Below are positions 52,138 through 60,301 of a stretch of DNA of 64,000 bases, in pieces. Numbering within the stretch: the stretch's first letter is position 1; each line of letters opens with the position of its first letter. A program made the position numbers and the translations under genes. The notes below the pieces were generated by a model, which was given only the letters and a program-made list of their open reading frames with translations, had not been told where the DNA came from and ran no database searches. Source of the DNA: Yunchengibacter salinarum (GTDB lineage Bacteria > Pseudomonadota > Alphaproteobacteria > Sphingomonadales > Kordiimonadaceae); the NCBI RefSeq assembly GCF_037658235.1, contig NZ_JBBJLN010000005.1:124001-188000 (forward strand), given 5' to 3'.

Positions 52138-53031
52138 TCAGTCCGTCCGCTGCCAGACCTTCACCCAGTCGATCACCATGCGGGCGGGAAGCGCCGTGCG
52201 GTCCACCCCTTCCCGGCCACCCCATTGCCCGCCAATGGCCAGATTGAGAATCAGGTGAAAGCGCCGGTCGAAAGGCCACTGATCGGGTCCATCCCCCGGC
52301 TGTTTTTCAAAGCGGTGATAGGGGGTGCCGTCCACCTTCCAGACGATCGCTTGCGGGGTCCAGTCCACGCTGTAGGTATGGAATGCCCGTGCCGCATCGG
52401 GCACCAGAACACTGGCGCCCTTTTCAGTACCGCGCTTGTGATTATAGGCCGCCGTGTGGATGGTGCCGTGCACGCGGCCCGGATCGAACCCCACATGCTC
52501 CATGATGTCGATTTCGCCGGAACGCGGCCAGGGGCCATAGGTGTTCTTTTCCGGCAGCATCCATATGGCGGGCCATGTGCCCCGCCCCGTGGGCAGCTTC
52601 GCCCGCACGGCGATGCGGCCATAGCGCACCGAAAGGCGGCCCGCCGTCGTCACCTTGGCGGATCGAATCACCGGGCCGTCATGGGCTTCCAGCACCAGAT
52701 GCCCGCCATCAAGGCGCAGGGTGTCAGCGGTGTCGGCATAGGTCTGCGCTTCATCATTGCCAAAGCCGCACAGGTCCGGGCAGCCATCCCCCGTCTCCGC
52801 CCGCCACACGGCGGGGTCCAGCCGTTCGCCGGTGAAGTCGTCCCACAGGATCAGGCGCAGCTTTTCAGCATGGCGCCGCTCCGGCGCCTCGCTGGCAGGC
52901 TGTGGCCCGGCCAGCACGCTCAACGCCCCGACGGCGACCAGCATCAGGCCCAGCGCGCACCACCGCGCCGCCAGGCCCCGCCACAACCGGGAAATTCCGG
53001 CCATGCCCCAAACACCGCCATCATGCTTCAT
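52138..53031 (-). CDS. Secreted GH16 glucanase (laminarinase-like)
   Basis: 297 aa. An N-terminal hydrophobic segment (ALGLMLVAVGALSVLAG) acts as signal or anchor. The GH16 catalytic motif is complete: GEIDIMEHVG with Glu173, Asp175 and Glu178; FGNDEAQTYAD and GTWPAIWMLP are typical of beta-1,3-glucanases. It would hydrolyse laminarin-like glucans outside the cytoplasm. The start at 53031 has GGCAGGGGATC. It is unexpected between paaA and paaK, in the same orientation, with its own LacI-type operator 53-66 bp upstream. Confidence 0.9.
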   Translation of the reverse strand: MKHDGGVWGMAGISRLWRGLAARWCALGLMLVAVGALSVLAGPQPASEAPERRHAEKLRLILWDDFTGERLDPAVWRAETGDGCPDLCGFGNDEAQTYADTADTLRLDGGHLVLEAHDGPVIRSAKVTTAGRLSVRYGRIAVRAKLPTGRGTWPAIWMLPEKNTYGPWPRSGEIDIMEHVGFDPGRVHGTIHTAAYNHKRGTEKGASVLVPDAARAFHTYSVDWTPQAIVWKVDGTPYHRFEKQPGDGPDQWPFDRRFHLILNLAIGGQWGGREGVDRTALPARMVIDWVKVWQRTD

Positions 53032-53083
53032 GATCCCCTGCCCTTTCCGGCGGCCACCGTCCTGTTCGGTTGCCACATGCTAT

Positions 53084-53097
53084 TGTAAGCGCTTTCA
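53084..53097. promoter_or_regulatory. LacI/cre-like operator upstream of the GH16 gene
   Basis: TGTAAGCGCTTTCA, nearly palindromic around central CG (AGCGCT), matches the shape of LacI/CcpA-family operators. It lies 53-66 bp before the GH16 ATG, in a promoter-like position. It differs from the glk/pgmB operators, implying another family member. Confidence 0.7.
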
Positions 53098-53177
53098 TTA
53101 TAGCCAAAAAAGCACCACGGCGCCAGCACGCGGGAAAATCGTACGCCCCACAGCCATAAAGGCATGATCAGGCCGGA

Positions 53178-54485
53178 TCAGCCCTTGCGATGATCGATCA
53201 CCCGCCGGGCCTTGCCCTCTGATCGGGGCACGCCGCCGGGGGTGCGCACGTCAATGGTGGCGGAAATGCCGATCATGCCCTTCACATGGCCTGCCAGTTC
53301 CTTTGCGGCGGCGGCGCGCGCCTCGTCCGCCGCGTGCTCCGGGGTGGCCTCGGCCACGATGGTCAGTCGGTCCATATGGCCGTCGCGGGTGATTTCGCAG
53401 TAATAATGCGGCGTCAGCCGGGCATCGCGGCAGATCAGATCCTCCACCTGTGTGGGGAACACATTGACCCCGCGAATGATCATCATGTCGTCGCTGCGGC
53501 CCTTGATCCGGTCCATGCGCCGCATGGTGCGCGCCGTACCGGGCAGCAGCCGGGTCAAATCGCGGGTGCGATAGCGAATCACCGGAAAGGCTTCCTTGGT
53601 CAGTGAGGTGAAGACAAGCTCCCCCTCCTCGCCCTCCGCCACCGGTTCCCCGGTCTGCGGGTTGATGATTTCGGGATAGAAATGATCCTCCCACAAGGTG
53701 GGGCCATCCTTGGTTTCCAGGCATTCCTGGCCCACACCCGGCCCCATCACCTCCGACAGGCCGTAAATGTCCACCGCATCGATGGCGAAACGGTCTTCGA
53801 TCTCCCGGCGCATTTCCTCGGTCCAGGGCTCGGCGCCGTGAATGCCCACGCGCAGCCTGGTGCTTTTCGGGTCCACGCCGTATTTCTCGAACCCGTCCGC
53901 CAGCGCCAGCATATAGCTGGGCGTGACCATGATCATGGTGGCGCCGAAATCCTGAATGAGCTGCACCTGCTTTTCCGTCGCCCCGCCGGACATGGGCACC
54001 ACCGTGGCGCCCAGCCGCTCGGCGCCGTAATGGGCGCCCAGCCCGCCAGTGAACAGGCCATAGCCATAGGCCACATGCACCACATCCCGATTGCTGCCGC
54101 CCGCCGCGCGGATAGACCGGGCCACCACATTGGCCCAGACATCGATATCGTTCTGCGTATAGGCCACCACGGTGGGCTTGCCCGTGGTCCCGCTTGAGGC
54201 ATGAACCCGCACCACGTCCTCCATCGGTGTGGCGATCAGGCCATAGGGATAGTTGTCCCGAAGGTCCTTTTTCTCAAGAAAAGGAAACCTGGCCAGGTCT
54301 TTCAGATCGGTCACGTCGTCCGGGTGCACCCCCGCCGCATCGAACCGCTGCCGGTACAAGGGCACATTGTCATAGGCGTGCTTCAGGCTCCATTTCAGCC
54401 GCCGAAGCTGCAACGCCGTCAATTCGTCCCGGCTGGCGGTCTCGATGGGCTCCAGCCCGTTACGATCTGTTGTGGCGTTACTCAT
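53178..54485 (-). CDS. paaK: Phenylacetate-CoA ligase
   Basis: 435 aa, the usual length. It activates phenylacetate with ATP and CoA. HASSGTTGKPTVVAYT is the phosphate-binding loop, DIYGLSEVMGPGV the adenine motif, YRTRDLT and KGRSDDMMIIRGVNVFPTQ the hinge and core, and RSEGKARRV carries the catalytic Lys region. CGGAGGACCCCG precedes the ATG at 54485. It lies downstream of paaJ across a 425-bp repeat-filled gap. Confidence 0.96.
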   Translation of the reverse strand: MSNATTDRNGLEPIETASRDELTALQLRRLKWSLKHAYDNVPLYRQRFDAAGVHPDDVTDLKDLARFPFLEKKDLRDNYPYGLIATPMEDVVRVHASSGTTGKPTVVAYTQNDIDVWANVVARSIRAAGGSNRDVVHVAYGYGLFTGGLGAHYGAERLGATVVPMSGGATEKQVQLIQDFGATMIMVTPSYMLALADGFEKYGVDPKSTRLRVGIHGAEPWTEEMRREIEDRFAIDAVDIYGLSEVMGPGVGQECLETKDGPTLWEDHFYPEIINPQTGEPVAEGEEGELVFTSLTKEAFPVIRYRTRDLTRLLPGTARTMRRMDRIKGRSDDMMIIRGVNVFPTQVEDLICRDARLTPHYYCEITRDGHMDRLTIVAEATPEHAADEARAAAAKELAGHVKGMIGISATIDVRTPGGVPRSEGKARRVIDHRKG

Positions 54486-54497
54486 CGGGGGTCCTCC

Positions 54498-54830
54498 GTT
54501 TTTGCTGTGCGCTCAAGCGGCGCGCAGCCTCGCCGAAACGTCGGCGGGGCGCGGTCGCGCCCTGGTTCAACTCCGCCGCCCGGCTGATACCGGTTGGCCT
54601 CTTCCGGCGGATCTTCGCCGTGCGCGCCGTTTTTGCCGTGCGCTCAAGCGGCGCGCAGCCTCGCCGAAACGTCGGCGGGGCGCGGTCGCGCCCTGGTTCA
54701 ACTCCGCCGCCCGGCTGATACCGGTTGGCCTCTTTCGGCGGCTTTCCGCTGTGCGCGCCGTTTTTGCTGTGCGCTCAAGCGGCGCGCAGCCTCGCGCAAA
54801 CGTGCGCGGGGCGCAGTCGCGCCCTGGTGA
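54498..54830. repeat. 131-bp tandem repeat (2.5 copies) with covarying hairpin core
   Basis: Copies begin at 54498, 54629 and 54760, exactly 131 bp apart; the third matches only to about 54827. The hairpin core is CGCCGA-AACG-TCGGCG in copies 1 and 2 (54531-54546, 54662-54677) and CGCGCA-AACG-TGCGCG in copy 3 (54793-54808). Two stem base pairs are exchanged while pairing is kept. Core and flanks (GCAGCCT, GTCGCGCCCTGGT) match the 39.2-kb repeat. It fills the gap between paaJ and paaK. Confidence 0.92.
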
Positions 54831-54910
54831 TACCGCGAGCCCGGGCCCTGAGCCCGCACCTCTTTCTTCAACAAGACGGCGGCTTCCCGCCGCGCGCTCA
54901 AGCGGGGCGC
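54831..54910. other. Spacer between repeat cluster and paaJ stop
   Basis: No gene. This 80-bp stretch after the third repeat copy holds GC-rich inverted segments (GAGCCCGGGCCCTGAGCCC) and a fragment of the repeat's GCGCTCAAGCGG motif near 54895, directly next to the paaJ stop. Confidence 0.5.
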
Positions 54911-56116
54911 TCACACGCGCTCCAGCAGCATGGCGATGCCCTGGCCCACACCGATGCACATGGTGGCGAGCGCGTAACGCTCCCCCGTCTCGTGCAGGCT
55001 GCGGGTCGCTGTCAGGGCCAGCCGCGCGCCGCTCATGCCCAGCGGGTGGCCGATGGCGATGGCGCCGCCATTGGCGTTCACATGGGGGGCGTCATCGGGC
55101 AGGCCCAGATCACGCAACACCGCCAGCGCCTGCGCCGCGAACGCTTCGTTCAGTTCCACCACGCCGATCTGATCCAGCCCGATGCCCGTGCGTTCCAGCA
55201 GCTTGCGCGTAGCGGGCGCCGGGCCCATGCCCATGATGCGTGGCGGCACCCCGGCCACGGCGCAGCCCACCACGCGGGCTTTCGGGGTCAGGCCGTTTTT
55301 CTTTGCCGCCTCTTCGCTGGCCACGATCACCGCCGCCGCGCCATCATTGACGCCGGAGGCATTGCCCGCCGTCACACAGCCATTTTCCCGGAACGGCGTG
55401 GGCAGGCTCGCCAGCTTGTCCAGGCTGGTGCCGGGGCGGGGGTGCTCGTCCGCATCCACCGTGGCGGTTTCCTTGCGGCTGACCTTTACCGTTACCGGCA
55501 TGATCTCGTCCCTGAAGAAGCCCCGCTCGATGGCGGCGGCGGCGCGCTGCTGGCTGCGCACGGCGAAGGCGTCCTGATCCTCCCGACTGACGGCATAATC
55601 CTCGGCCACATTCTCCGCCGTTTCCGGCATGGAATGGATGCCATACTGCTGTTCCATCAGCGGATTGACGAAGCGCCAGCCAATGGTGGTGTCATACACC
55701 GCACTGGCACGGGAAAAGGCCGCTTCCGCCTTGGGCATGACAAAGGGCGCGCGGGACATGCTTTCCGAGCCGCCCGCCACCATCAGGCCCCCGTCGCCAA
55801 AGGCAATGGCGCGCGCCGCCATGGCGATGGCATCCATGCCCGACCCGCACAGCCGGTTGATGGTGGTGCCCGGCACATGTTCCCCCAGCCCGGCCAGCAG
55901 GCCGGCCATGCGGGCGATATTGCGGTTGTCTTCCCCCGCCTGATTGGCACAGCCCAGGATCACATCGTCCACGCTGTCCCAGTCCACGCCCGTGTTGCGG
56001 GCCTTCAATTCGCCAAGCGGCAGGGCGGCCAGATCATCCGCCCGCACGGTCCTGAGCGCGCCCGCATAGCGGCCCACCGGGGTGCGGATGCCATCACAGA
56101 TGAATGCGTGCGTCAT
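54911..56116 (-). CDS. paaJ: 3-oxoadipyl-CoA/3-oxo-5,6-dehydrosuberyl-CoA thiolase
   Basis: 401 aa thiolase. It releases acetyl-CoA from the ring-derived chain at the end of phenylacetate beta-oxidation. The nucleophile Cys is in RLCGSGMDAI, NVNGGAIAIGHPLGMSGARL has the catalytic His, and the second Cys is in TMCIGVGQG. FICDGIRTPVGRYAGALRTVRADD at the start is typical of PcaF/PaaJ. It overlaps paaI by 4 bp (ATGA). Confidence 0.94.
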   Translation of the reverse strand: MTHAFICDGIRTPVGRYAGALRTVRADDLAALPLGELKARNTGVDWDSVDDVILGCANQAGEDNRNIARMAGLLAGLGEHVPGTTINRLCGSGMDAIAMAARAIAFGDGGLMVAGGSESMSRAPFVMPKAEAAFSRASAVYDTTIGWRFVNPLMEQQYGIHSMPETAENVAEDYAVSREDQDAFAVRSQQRAAAAIERGFFRDEIMPVTVKVSRKETATVDADEHPRPGTSLDKLASLPTPFRENGCVTAGNASGVNDGAAAVIVASEEAAKKNGLTPKARVVGCAVAGVPPRIMGMGPAPATRKLLERTGIGLDQIGVVELNEAFAAQALAVLRDLGLPDDAPHVNANGGAIAIGHPLGMSGARLALTATRSLHETGERYALATMCIGVGQGIAMLLERV

Positions 56117-56595
56117 GAAGAAGCTCCCTCACTTGCAGGCCCATGGTCCAGCGGCAGATCCTCCCGCGTTTCATGGGCCTTGCCATTGAAGCGGGCCACC
56201 AGATCGCCCGCCTGATTGGTGATGGTGATGTCATACAGCCCGGTGCGCCCCACGCGGTGCACCAGCGCGGCTTCCGCCGTCAGCCGGTCGCCCACATGGC
56301 CGGGGCGCAGAAAATCGATGCTGGCCCCCGCCGCCACGGTCACCTTGCCGAAACTGTTACAGGCATAGGCAAAGGCGGAATCCGCCAGCGCGAACAGCGC
56401 GCCGCCATGGGCCGTGCCATAGAAATTGGTGTGGGTATCGCTGAGCGTCATGCTCATGCGGGACGTGCCCGGCCCCACAGCGTCCAGCCGCGCTTCCAGC
56501 CGTTCATCAAAGGTCTTGCGGCTGGCGAGATACCGGGCACAGGCCCGTGCCAGCGCCGCCCCCTCCGGCCCGCTTGTTTCAGGCGCTTCCGCCAT
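56113..56595 (-). CDS. paaI: Phenylacetyl-CoA thioesterase PaaI
   Basis: 160 aa hotdog thioesterase. HTNFYGTAHGGALFALADSAF contains the HGG and catalytic Asp of PaaI, and AGASIDFLRPGHVGDRLTAEA is typical. It removes CoA from stalled pathway intermediates. It starts 2 bp after the paaG stop and overlaps paaJ by 4 bp, so paaG-paaI-paaJ are one operon. Confidence 0.94.
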   Translation of the reverse strand: MAEAPETSGPEGAALARACARYLASRKTFDERLEARLDAVGPGTSRMSMTLSDTHTNFYGTAHGGALFALADSAFAYACNSFGKVTVAAGASIDFLRPGHVGDRLTAEAALVHRVGRTGLYDITITNQAGDLVARFNGKAHETREDLPLDHGPASEGASS

Positions 56596-56597
56596 GC

Positions 56598-57389
56598 CTA
56601 ATGCCCCTTGAACACGGGTTTGCGCTTTTCCAGAAAGGCTTTCACGCCCTCGGCATAGTCATCGCTGAAGCCGGCCTTCTGCATGTAATCCCGCTCCAGC
56701 GCGAGTTGATCCTCAAGGCTGTTGGAAAAGCTCTTGTGAAAGGCGTCCTTGGTCAGGGCAAAGCCCATTGTGGGGCTTTTCGCCATCTTTCTGGCCAGGG
56801 CCGACACTTCCTGCATCAGGGCGCCATCCGGCTCCACACCCGCGATCATGCCGATGGACAATGCCTCATCCGCCCTGACCGGGCGCGCGGTAAAGGCCAT
56901 TTCCTTGGCCCGCGCCATGCCCACAAGGCGGGGCAGAATGAAGGTGCCGCCCGCATCGGGAACCAGCCCCAGATTGGCATAAACCTGCACGAATTTCGCA
57001 CTTTCCGCCGCATAGACCAAATCACAGGCCAGCGCCATATTGGCCCCCGCCCCCGCGGCGGTGCCATTGACGGCGGCAATGGTGGGCACCGGCAGGTGAT
57101 ACAGCCGGGTCAGCACGGGGTTATAGCCTTCCCCCACCGTTTTCCCCAAGTCGGGGCGGCTGTCGCCCTCGCCGCTCATGCGGTCATTCAGGTCCTGCCC
57201 GGCGCAGAAGCCCTTTCCCGCGCCCGTGATCACCAGGCAGCGCAGGCTGTCTTCCCGCTCCACCCGGTCCAGCACGGCGGCCAGGTCTTCCAGCATCCGG
57301 CTTGTGACCGCGTTCAGCTTGTCGGGCCGGTTCAGCGTGACCGTGACCACGCCGTCCGCCTCATCCACCAATAGGGTCTCATGGCTCAT
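56598..57389 (-). CDS. paaG: Enoyl-CoA hydratase/isomerase PaaG
   Basis: 263 aa crotonase. GAGKGFCAGQDLNDR (oxyanion hole), AAGAGANMALACDLVYAA, and NLGLVPDAGGTFILPRLVG fit PaaG, the isomerase making the oxepin-CoA from ring-1,2-epoxyphenylacetyl-CoA. The alternative is another crotonase of the pathway, but the first position in the paaG-paaI-paaJ unit supports it. The ATG at 57389 follows GGGAACCGAC; a 6-codon extension to 57407 is open. A TetR-like site lies 34-49 bp upstream. Confidence 0.9.
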   Translation of the reverse strand: MSHETLLVDEADGVVTVTLNRPDKLNAVTSRMLEDLAAVLDRVEREDSLRCLVITGAGKGFCAGQDLNDRMSGEGDSRPDLGKTVGEGYNPVLTRLYHLPVPTIAAVNGTAAGAGANMALACDLVYAAESAKFVQVYANLGLVPDAGGTFILPRLVGMARAKEMAFTARPVRADEALSIGMIAGVEPDGALMQEVSALARKMAKSPTMGFALTKDAFHKSFSNSLEDQLALERDYMQKAGFSDDYAEGVKAFLEKRKPVFKGH

Positions 57390-57422
57390 GTCGGTTCCCC
57401 TCCCCACACCGGTACCAATTCA

Positions 57423-57438
57423 TTGAACGACCGGTCAA
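57423..57438. promoter_or_regulatory. TetR-like operator C (paaG)
   Basis: TTGAACGACCGGTCAA, upstream of paaG and in the gap before the divergent thioesterase. It has the same ends as site A (minus-strand reading) but lacks four central bases. It may be a spacing variant of the same operator. Confidence 0.55.
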
Positions 57439-57441
57439 TCT

Positions 57442-57473
57442 ATTATTGACCTCAAGCCCTCCCTGTCAATAAT
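57442..57473. promoter_or_regulatory. Long-spaced inverted repeat in the paaG/thioesterase gap
   Basis: ATTATTGAC and GTCAATAAT, perfect 9-bp arms with a 14-bp spacer, just beside operator C. They could be two half-sites or divergent promoter elements. An overlapping palindrome GGTCAAT-CTATT-ATTGACC also exists (57434-57452). Confidence 0.45.
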
Positions 57474-57623
57474 GATTTCCCGCATTCATCACTCCGGGGC
57501 CAAGCATGATATCCCGGCCCGGCACGCAAACAAGCGGGACCGCATATGCGGGAACAATCGGGGGTGGCGGCAGACGGGGCCAGCATCAGACGGGGCCAGC
57601 GGCACAAAAAGGGGGGAGACATC

Positions 57624-58115
57624 ATGACCAAAGACCCGTTCCATCTTTCCGGCACGGCGCTGGCCGATATTCTGGATGACCGGCTGGAACGCTTCAATTC
57701 GGCCCGCTGCGCCGTGGCCGCCACACTGGGGGCGCGGCTGATCCGGGCGGATCGCCATGCGGCCACCGCCAGCATCGGCTTCACGCTGGGGGATGGTTTC
57801 CTGCACGGCGGCAACAGCATTCAGGGCGGGTTGATGGCCACCATGCTGGACTTCACCATGGCCATGGCGGCGCTGGCCCGCACACCGACGGGACAAAGCG
57901 TGGGCACCAGCAATCTGAGCGTGGAATTCTGGCGGCCCGCCTTTCCGGGAGATTTCACCTGCCATGCCCGGCTGACGCGCACGGGCAAACGGCTGGTGTT
58001 TTCCCGCGCGGAGTTGTGCAACGATAGTGACAAGGTGCTGGCGGTCGGGACCACCACGAATCTCGTGGTGCCCCCGGCATCGGCGGCCCCGGAACAATCT
58101 GACAAGGGGGACTGA
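57624..58115 (+). CDS. Acyl-CoA thioesterase (hotdog fold)
   Basis: 163 aa. GNSIQGGLMATMLDFTMAMA is a PaaI-type active-site helix with Gly-Gly and Asp (the usual His before GG is replaced: IQGG), and NLSVEFWRPAFPGDF follows. The start at 57624 has GGGGGGAGACATC. It lies 5 bp before the large PaaF/PaaH-type gene, forming a plus-strand unit divergent from paaG. Its substrate is likely a phenylacetate-pathway or fatty acyl-CoA. Confidence 0.82.
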   Translation: MTKDPFHLSGTALADILDDRLERFNSARCAVAATLGARLIRADRHAATASIGFTLGDGFLHGGNSIQGGLMATMLDFTMAMAALARTPTGQSVGTSNLSVEFWRPAFPGDFTCHARLTRTGKRLVFSRAELCNDSDKVLAVGTTTNLVVPPASAAPEQSDKGD

Positions 58116-58120
58116 AGATC

Positions 58121-60202
58121 ATGAGCGTGGTAACACAGGACAAGCAAGGCGACGTGCTGCTGGTAACGGTGAACAACCCGCCGGTGAACGCCCTGTCCGC
58201 CGCCGTGCGCGCCGGGCTGATGGACGCCATCGAAAAAGCGGGCGCGGACGAAACGGTAAAGGCGGTGGTGATCGCCTGCGCGGGCCGCACCTTCATCGCG
58301 GGCGCGGACATATCCGAATTCGGCAAGCCGCCGCAGCCGCCCCATCTGCCCGATCTGTGCCAGGCCATTGAAGACTGCGAAAAACCGGTGGTGGCGGCTC
58401 TGCACGGCACCGCGCTCGGCGGCGGGCTGGAAGTGGCGCTCGGCTGCCACTGGCGCGTGGCCGACCAGCACGCCAGGGCGGGCCTGCCGGAAGTGCATCT
58501 GGGCCTGCTGCCGGGTGCGGGCGGCACCCAGCGCCTGCCCCGCCTGATCGGCGCTCAGGCGGCCCTGCGCATGATCACCGAAGGAAAGCCGGTGGACATG
58601 GGACTGGCCCGCGAACTGGGGCTGGTGGATGAGGTCACGGGCGGCGATGTGGTGGATGCCGCGCTGGCCTTCGCCCGCGCCAAGGCGGGCACCGATGTGA
58701 CCGACCGGCGGCTGTCCACCCGCAACGCCACCAATCCCGGCGAGACCTTTTTTCAGGAAGCCCGCCAGACGCTGGCGAAAAAGCGCCGGGGATTCGAGGC
58801 GCCGCAAGCCTGCGTGGATGCGGTGGAAGCGGCGGTCAGCCTGCCCTTCGCCGATGGCATGGCCACCGAACGCAAGCTGTTTGAAAAACTACGCGCCTCC
58901 AGCCAGTCCCGCGCCCAGCGCCACCTGTTCTTCGCCGAACGCGAATCGGCCAAGATCGACGACATCCCGAAGGAAACCAAAGCCCGCCCGCTGGACCGGA
59001 TCGCCGTGATCGGCGCGGGCACCATGGGCGGCGGCATTGCCATGGCGCTGGCCGATTCGGGGCTGAGCGTGCTGCTGAAGGAAGTGAATCAGGACGCGCT
59101 GGATGCCGGGCTGGGGCGCATCCGCAAGCTGTATGAACAACAGGCCACCAAGGGCCGCATCACACAGGCGGAAATGGAGGCCCGCATGGGCCGCATCACC
59201 GCCACGCTGGACTATGACGCATTGCAGGACGCCGATCTGGTGATTGAGGCCGCGTTCGAGAAAATGGCCGTCAAACAAGAGATTTTCACCGAACTGGACC
59301 GGGTGTGCAAAAAGGGCGCCGTGCTCGCCACCAATACCAGCTATCTGGACGTGAACGCCATCGCCGACGGCACCAGCCGCCCGGCGGACGTGCTGGGCCT
59401 GCATTTCTTCAGCCCGGCCAATATCATGAAGCTGCTGGAAATCGTGCGCGGCCACAAAACCGCGCCGGACGTGCTCAAGACCGCCACCACGCTGGCCCGG
59501 CGCATCGGCAAGATCGGCGTTGTGGCCGGGGTCTGTCATGGCTTTATCGGCAACCGCATGTTCGAAGGCTATCAGCGCGAAGCGGGCCTGCTGCTGGTGG
59601 AAGGCGCCCAGCCGGAGCAGGTGGACAAGGCGCTGACCGACTATGGCATGGCCATGGGGCCGCTGGCGGTGGCCGATCTGGCCGGGCTGGATATCGGCTA
59701 TTTCATGCGCCAGAGCCGCGACGAGAGCGAGATCGAGCCACGCGCCTTCCGGGTGCATGACCGGCTGGTGGAAATGGGCCGCAAGGGCCAGAAAACCGGC
59801 GCGGGCCTGTATAATTATCCCGAAGGCGCCCGCCGCGGCGAGCCGGACCCGGAAGTGGCCCGCCTGATCGAGCAGACCAGCGCCGATCTGGGCATTGAGC
59901 GGCGGCGGATCAGCGACGCCGAGATCGTCGATCGCTGCATTCTGGCGCTGGTGAACGAAGGGCTGGATATTCTCAGCGAAGGCATCGCCCAACGCGCCAG
60001 CGACATCGATGTGGTCTATGCCAATGGCTATGGCTTCCCGCGCTGGCGCGGCGGCCCGCTGTTCGATGCCGCCGAGCGCGGCTTCGACACCATACTGGAC
60101 CGGGTGACCACCTTCCAAGACAGCGTGATCGGCGGCGAGCGCTGGTGGCAGCCCTCCCCCCTGCTGGAAAAAGCGGCCAAAGACCCCGGCACGGTGCGCT
60201 AG
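58121..60202 (+). CDS. Bifunctional enoyl-CoA hydratase / 3-hydroxyacyl-CoA dehydrogenase (FadJ/PaaF-PaaH type)
   Basis: 693 aa. The N-terminal crotonase part (residues ~1-190) has CAGRTFIAGADISEFG and LGLLPGAGGTQRLPRL; the NAD domain begins IAVIGAGTMGGGIAMALADSG near residue 293, with ATNTSYLDVNAIA and LHFFSPANIMKLLEIV. It would hydrate and oxidise the linear CoA esters between PaaG/Z and PaaJ, replacing separate paaF and paaH, which are absent from the window. It could alternatively be a general FadB/FadJ. A terminator follows at 60239. Confidence 0.88.
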   Translation: MSVVTQDKQGDVLLVTVNNPPVNALSAAVRAGLMDAIEKAGADETVKAVVIACAGRTFIAGADISEFGKPPQPPHLPDLCQAIEDCEKPVVAALHGTALGGGLEVALGCHWRVADQHARAGLPEVHLGLLPGAGGTQRLPRLIGAQAALRMITEGKPVDMGLARELGLVDEVTGGDVVDAALAFARAKAGTDVTDRRLSTRNATNPGETFFQEARQTLAKKRRGFEAPQACVDAVEAAVSLPFADGMATERKLFEKLRASSQSRAQRHLFFAERESAKIDDIPKETKARPLDRIAVIGAGTMGGGIAMALADSGLSVLLKEVNQDALDAGLGRIRKLYEQQATKGRITQAEMEARMGRITATLDYDALQDADLVIEAAFEKMAVKQEIFTELDRVCKKGAVLATNTSYLDVNAIADGTSRPADVLGLHFFSPANIMKLLEIVRGHKTAPDVLKTATTLARRIGKIGVVAGVCHGFIGNRMFEGYQREAGLLLVEGAQPEQVDKALTDYGMAMGPLAVADLAGLDIGYFMRQSRDESEIEPRAFRVHDRLVEMGRKGQKTGAGLYNYPEGARRGEPDPEVARLIEQTSADLGIERRRISDAEIVDRCILALVNEGLDILSEGIAQRASDIDVVYANGYGFPRWRGGPLFDAAERGFDTILDRVTTFQDSVIGGERWWQPSPLLEKAAKDPGTVR

Positions 60203-60238
60203 GACCCGCCACCTTCTTGCAAGCGGGCATCATATAAT

Positions 60239-60281
60239 CAGGCCCCGGCGGACCACATCCGGCGGGGCCTGATTTTCTTTT
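60239..60281 (+). terminator. Rho-independent terminator after the hydratase/dehydrogenase gene
   Basis: CAGGCCCCG stem pairing with CGGGGCCTG (with an internal mismatched step) and a T-rich tail ATTTTCTTTT, 37 bp downstream of the stop. Confidence 0.8.
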
Positions 60282-60301
60282 CCAGTCCGGGATTCAATCG
60301 C

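Noticed and set aside
54551..54580. tRNA-like T-arm (CTGGTTCAACTCC) within the repeat
   Set aside because: Only the GGTTCAA string matches. No acceptor stem, D-arm or anticodon arm can be built, and the 39.2-kb copies diverge just after it.
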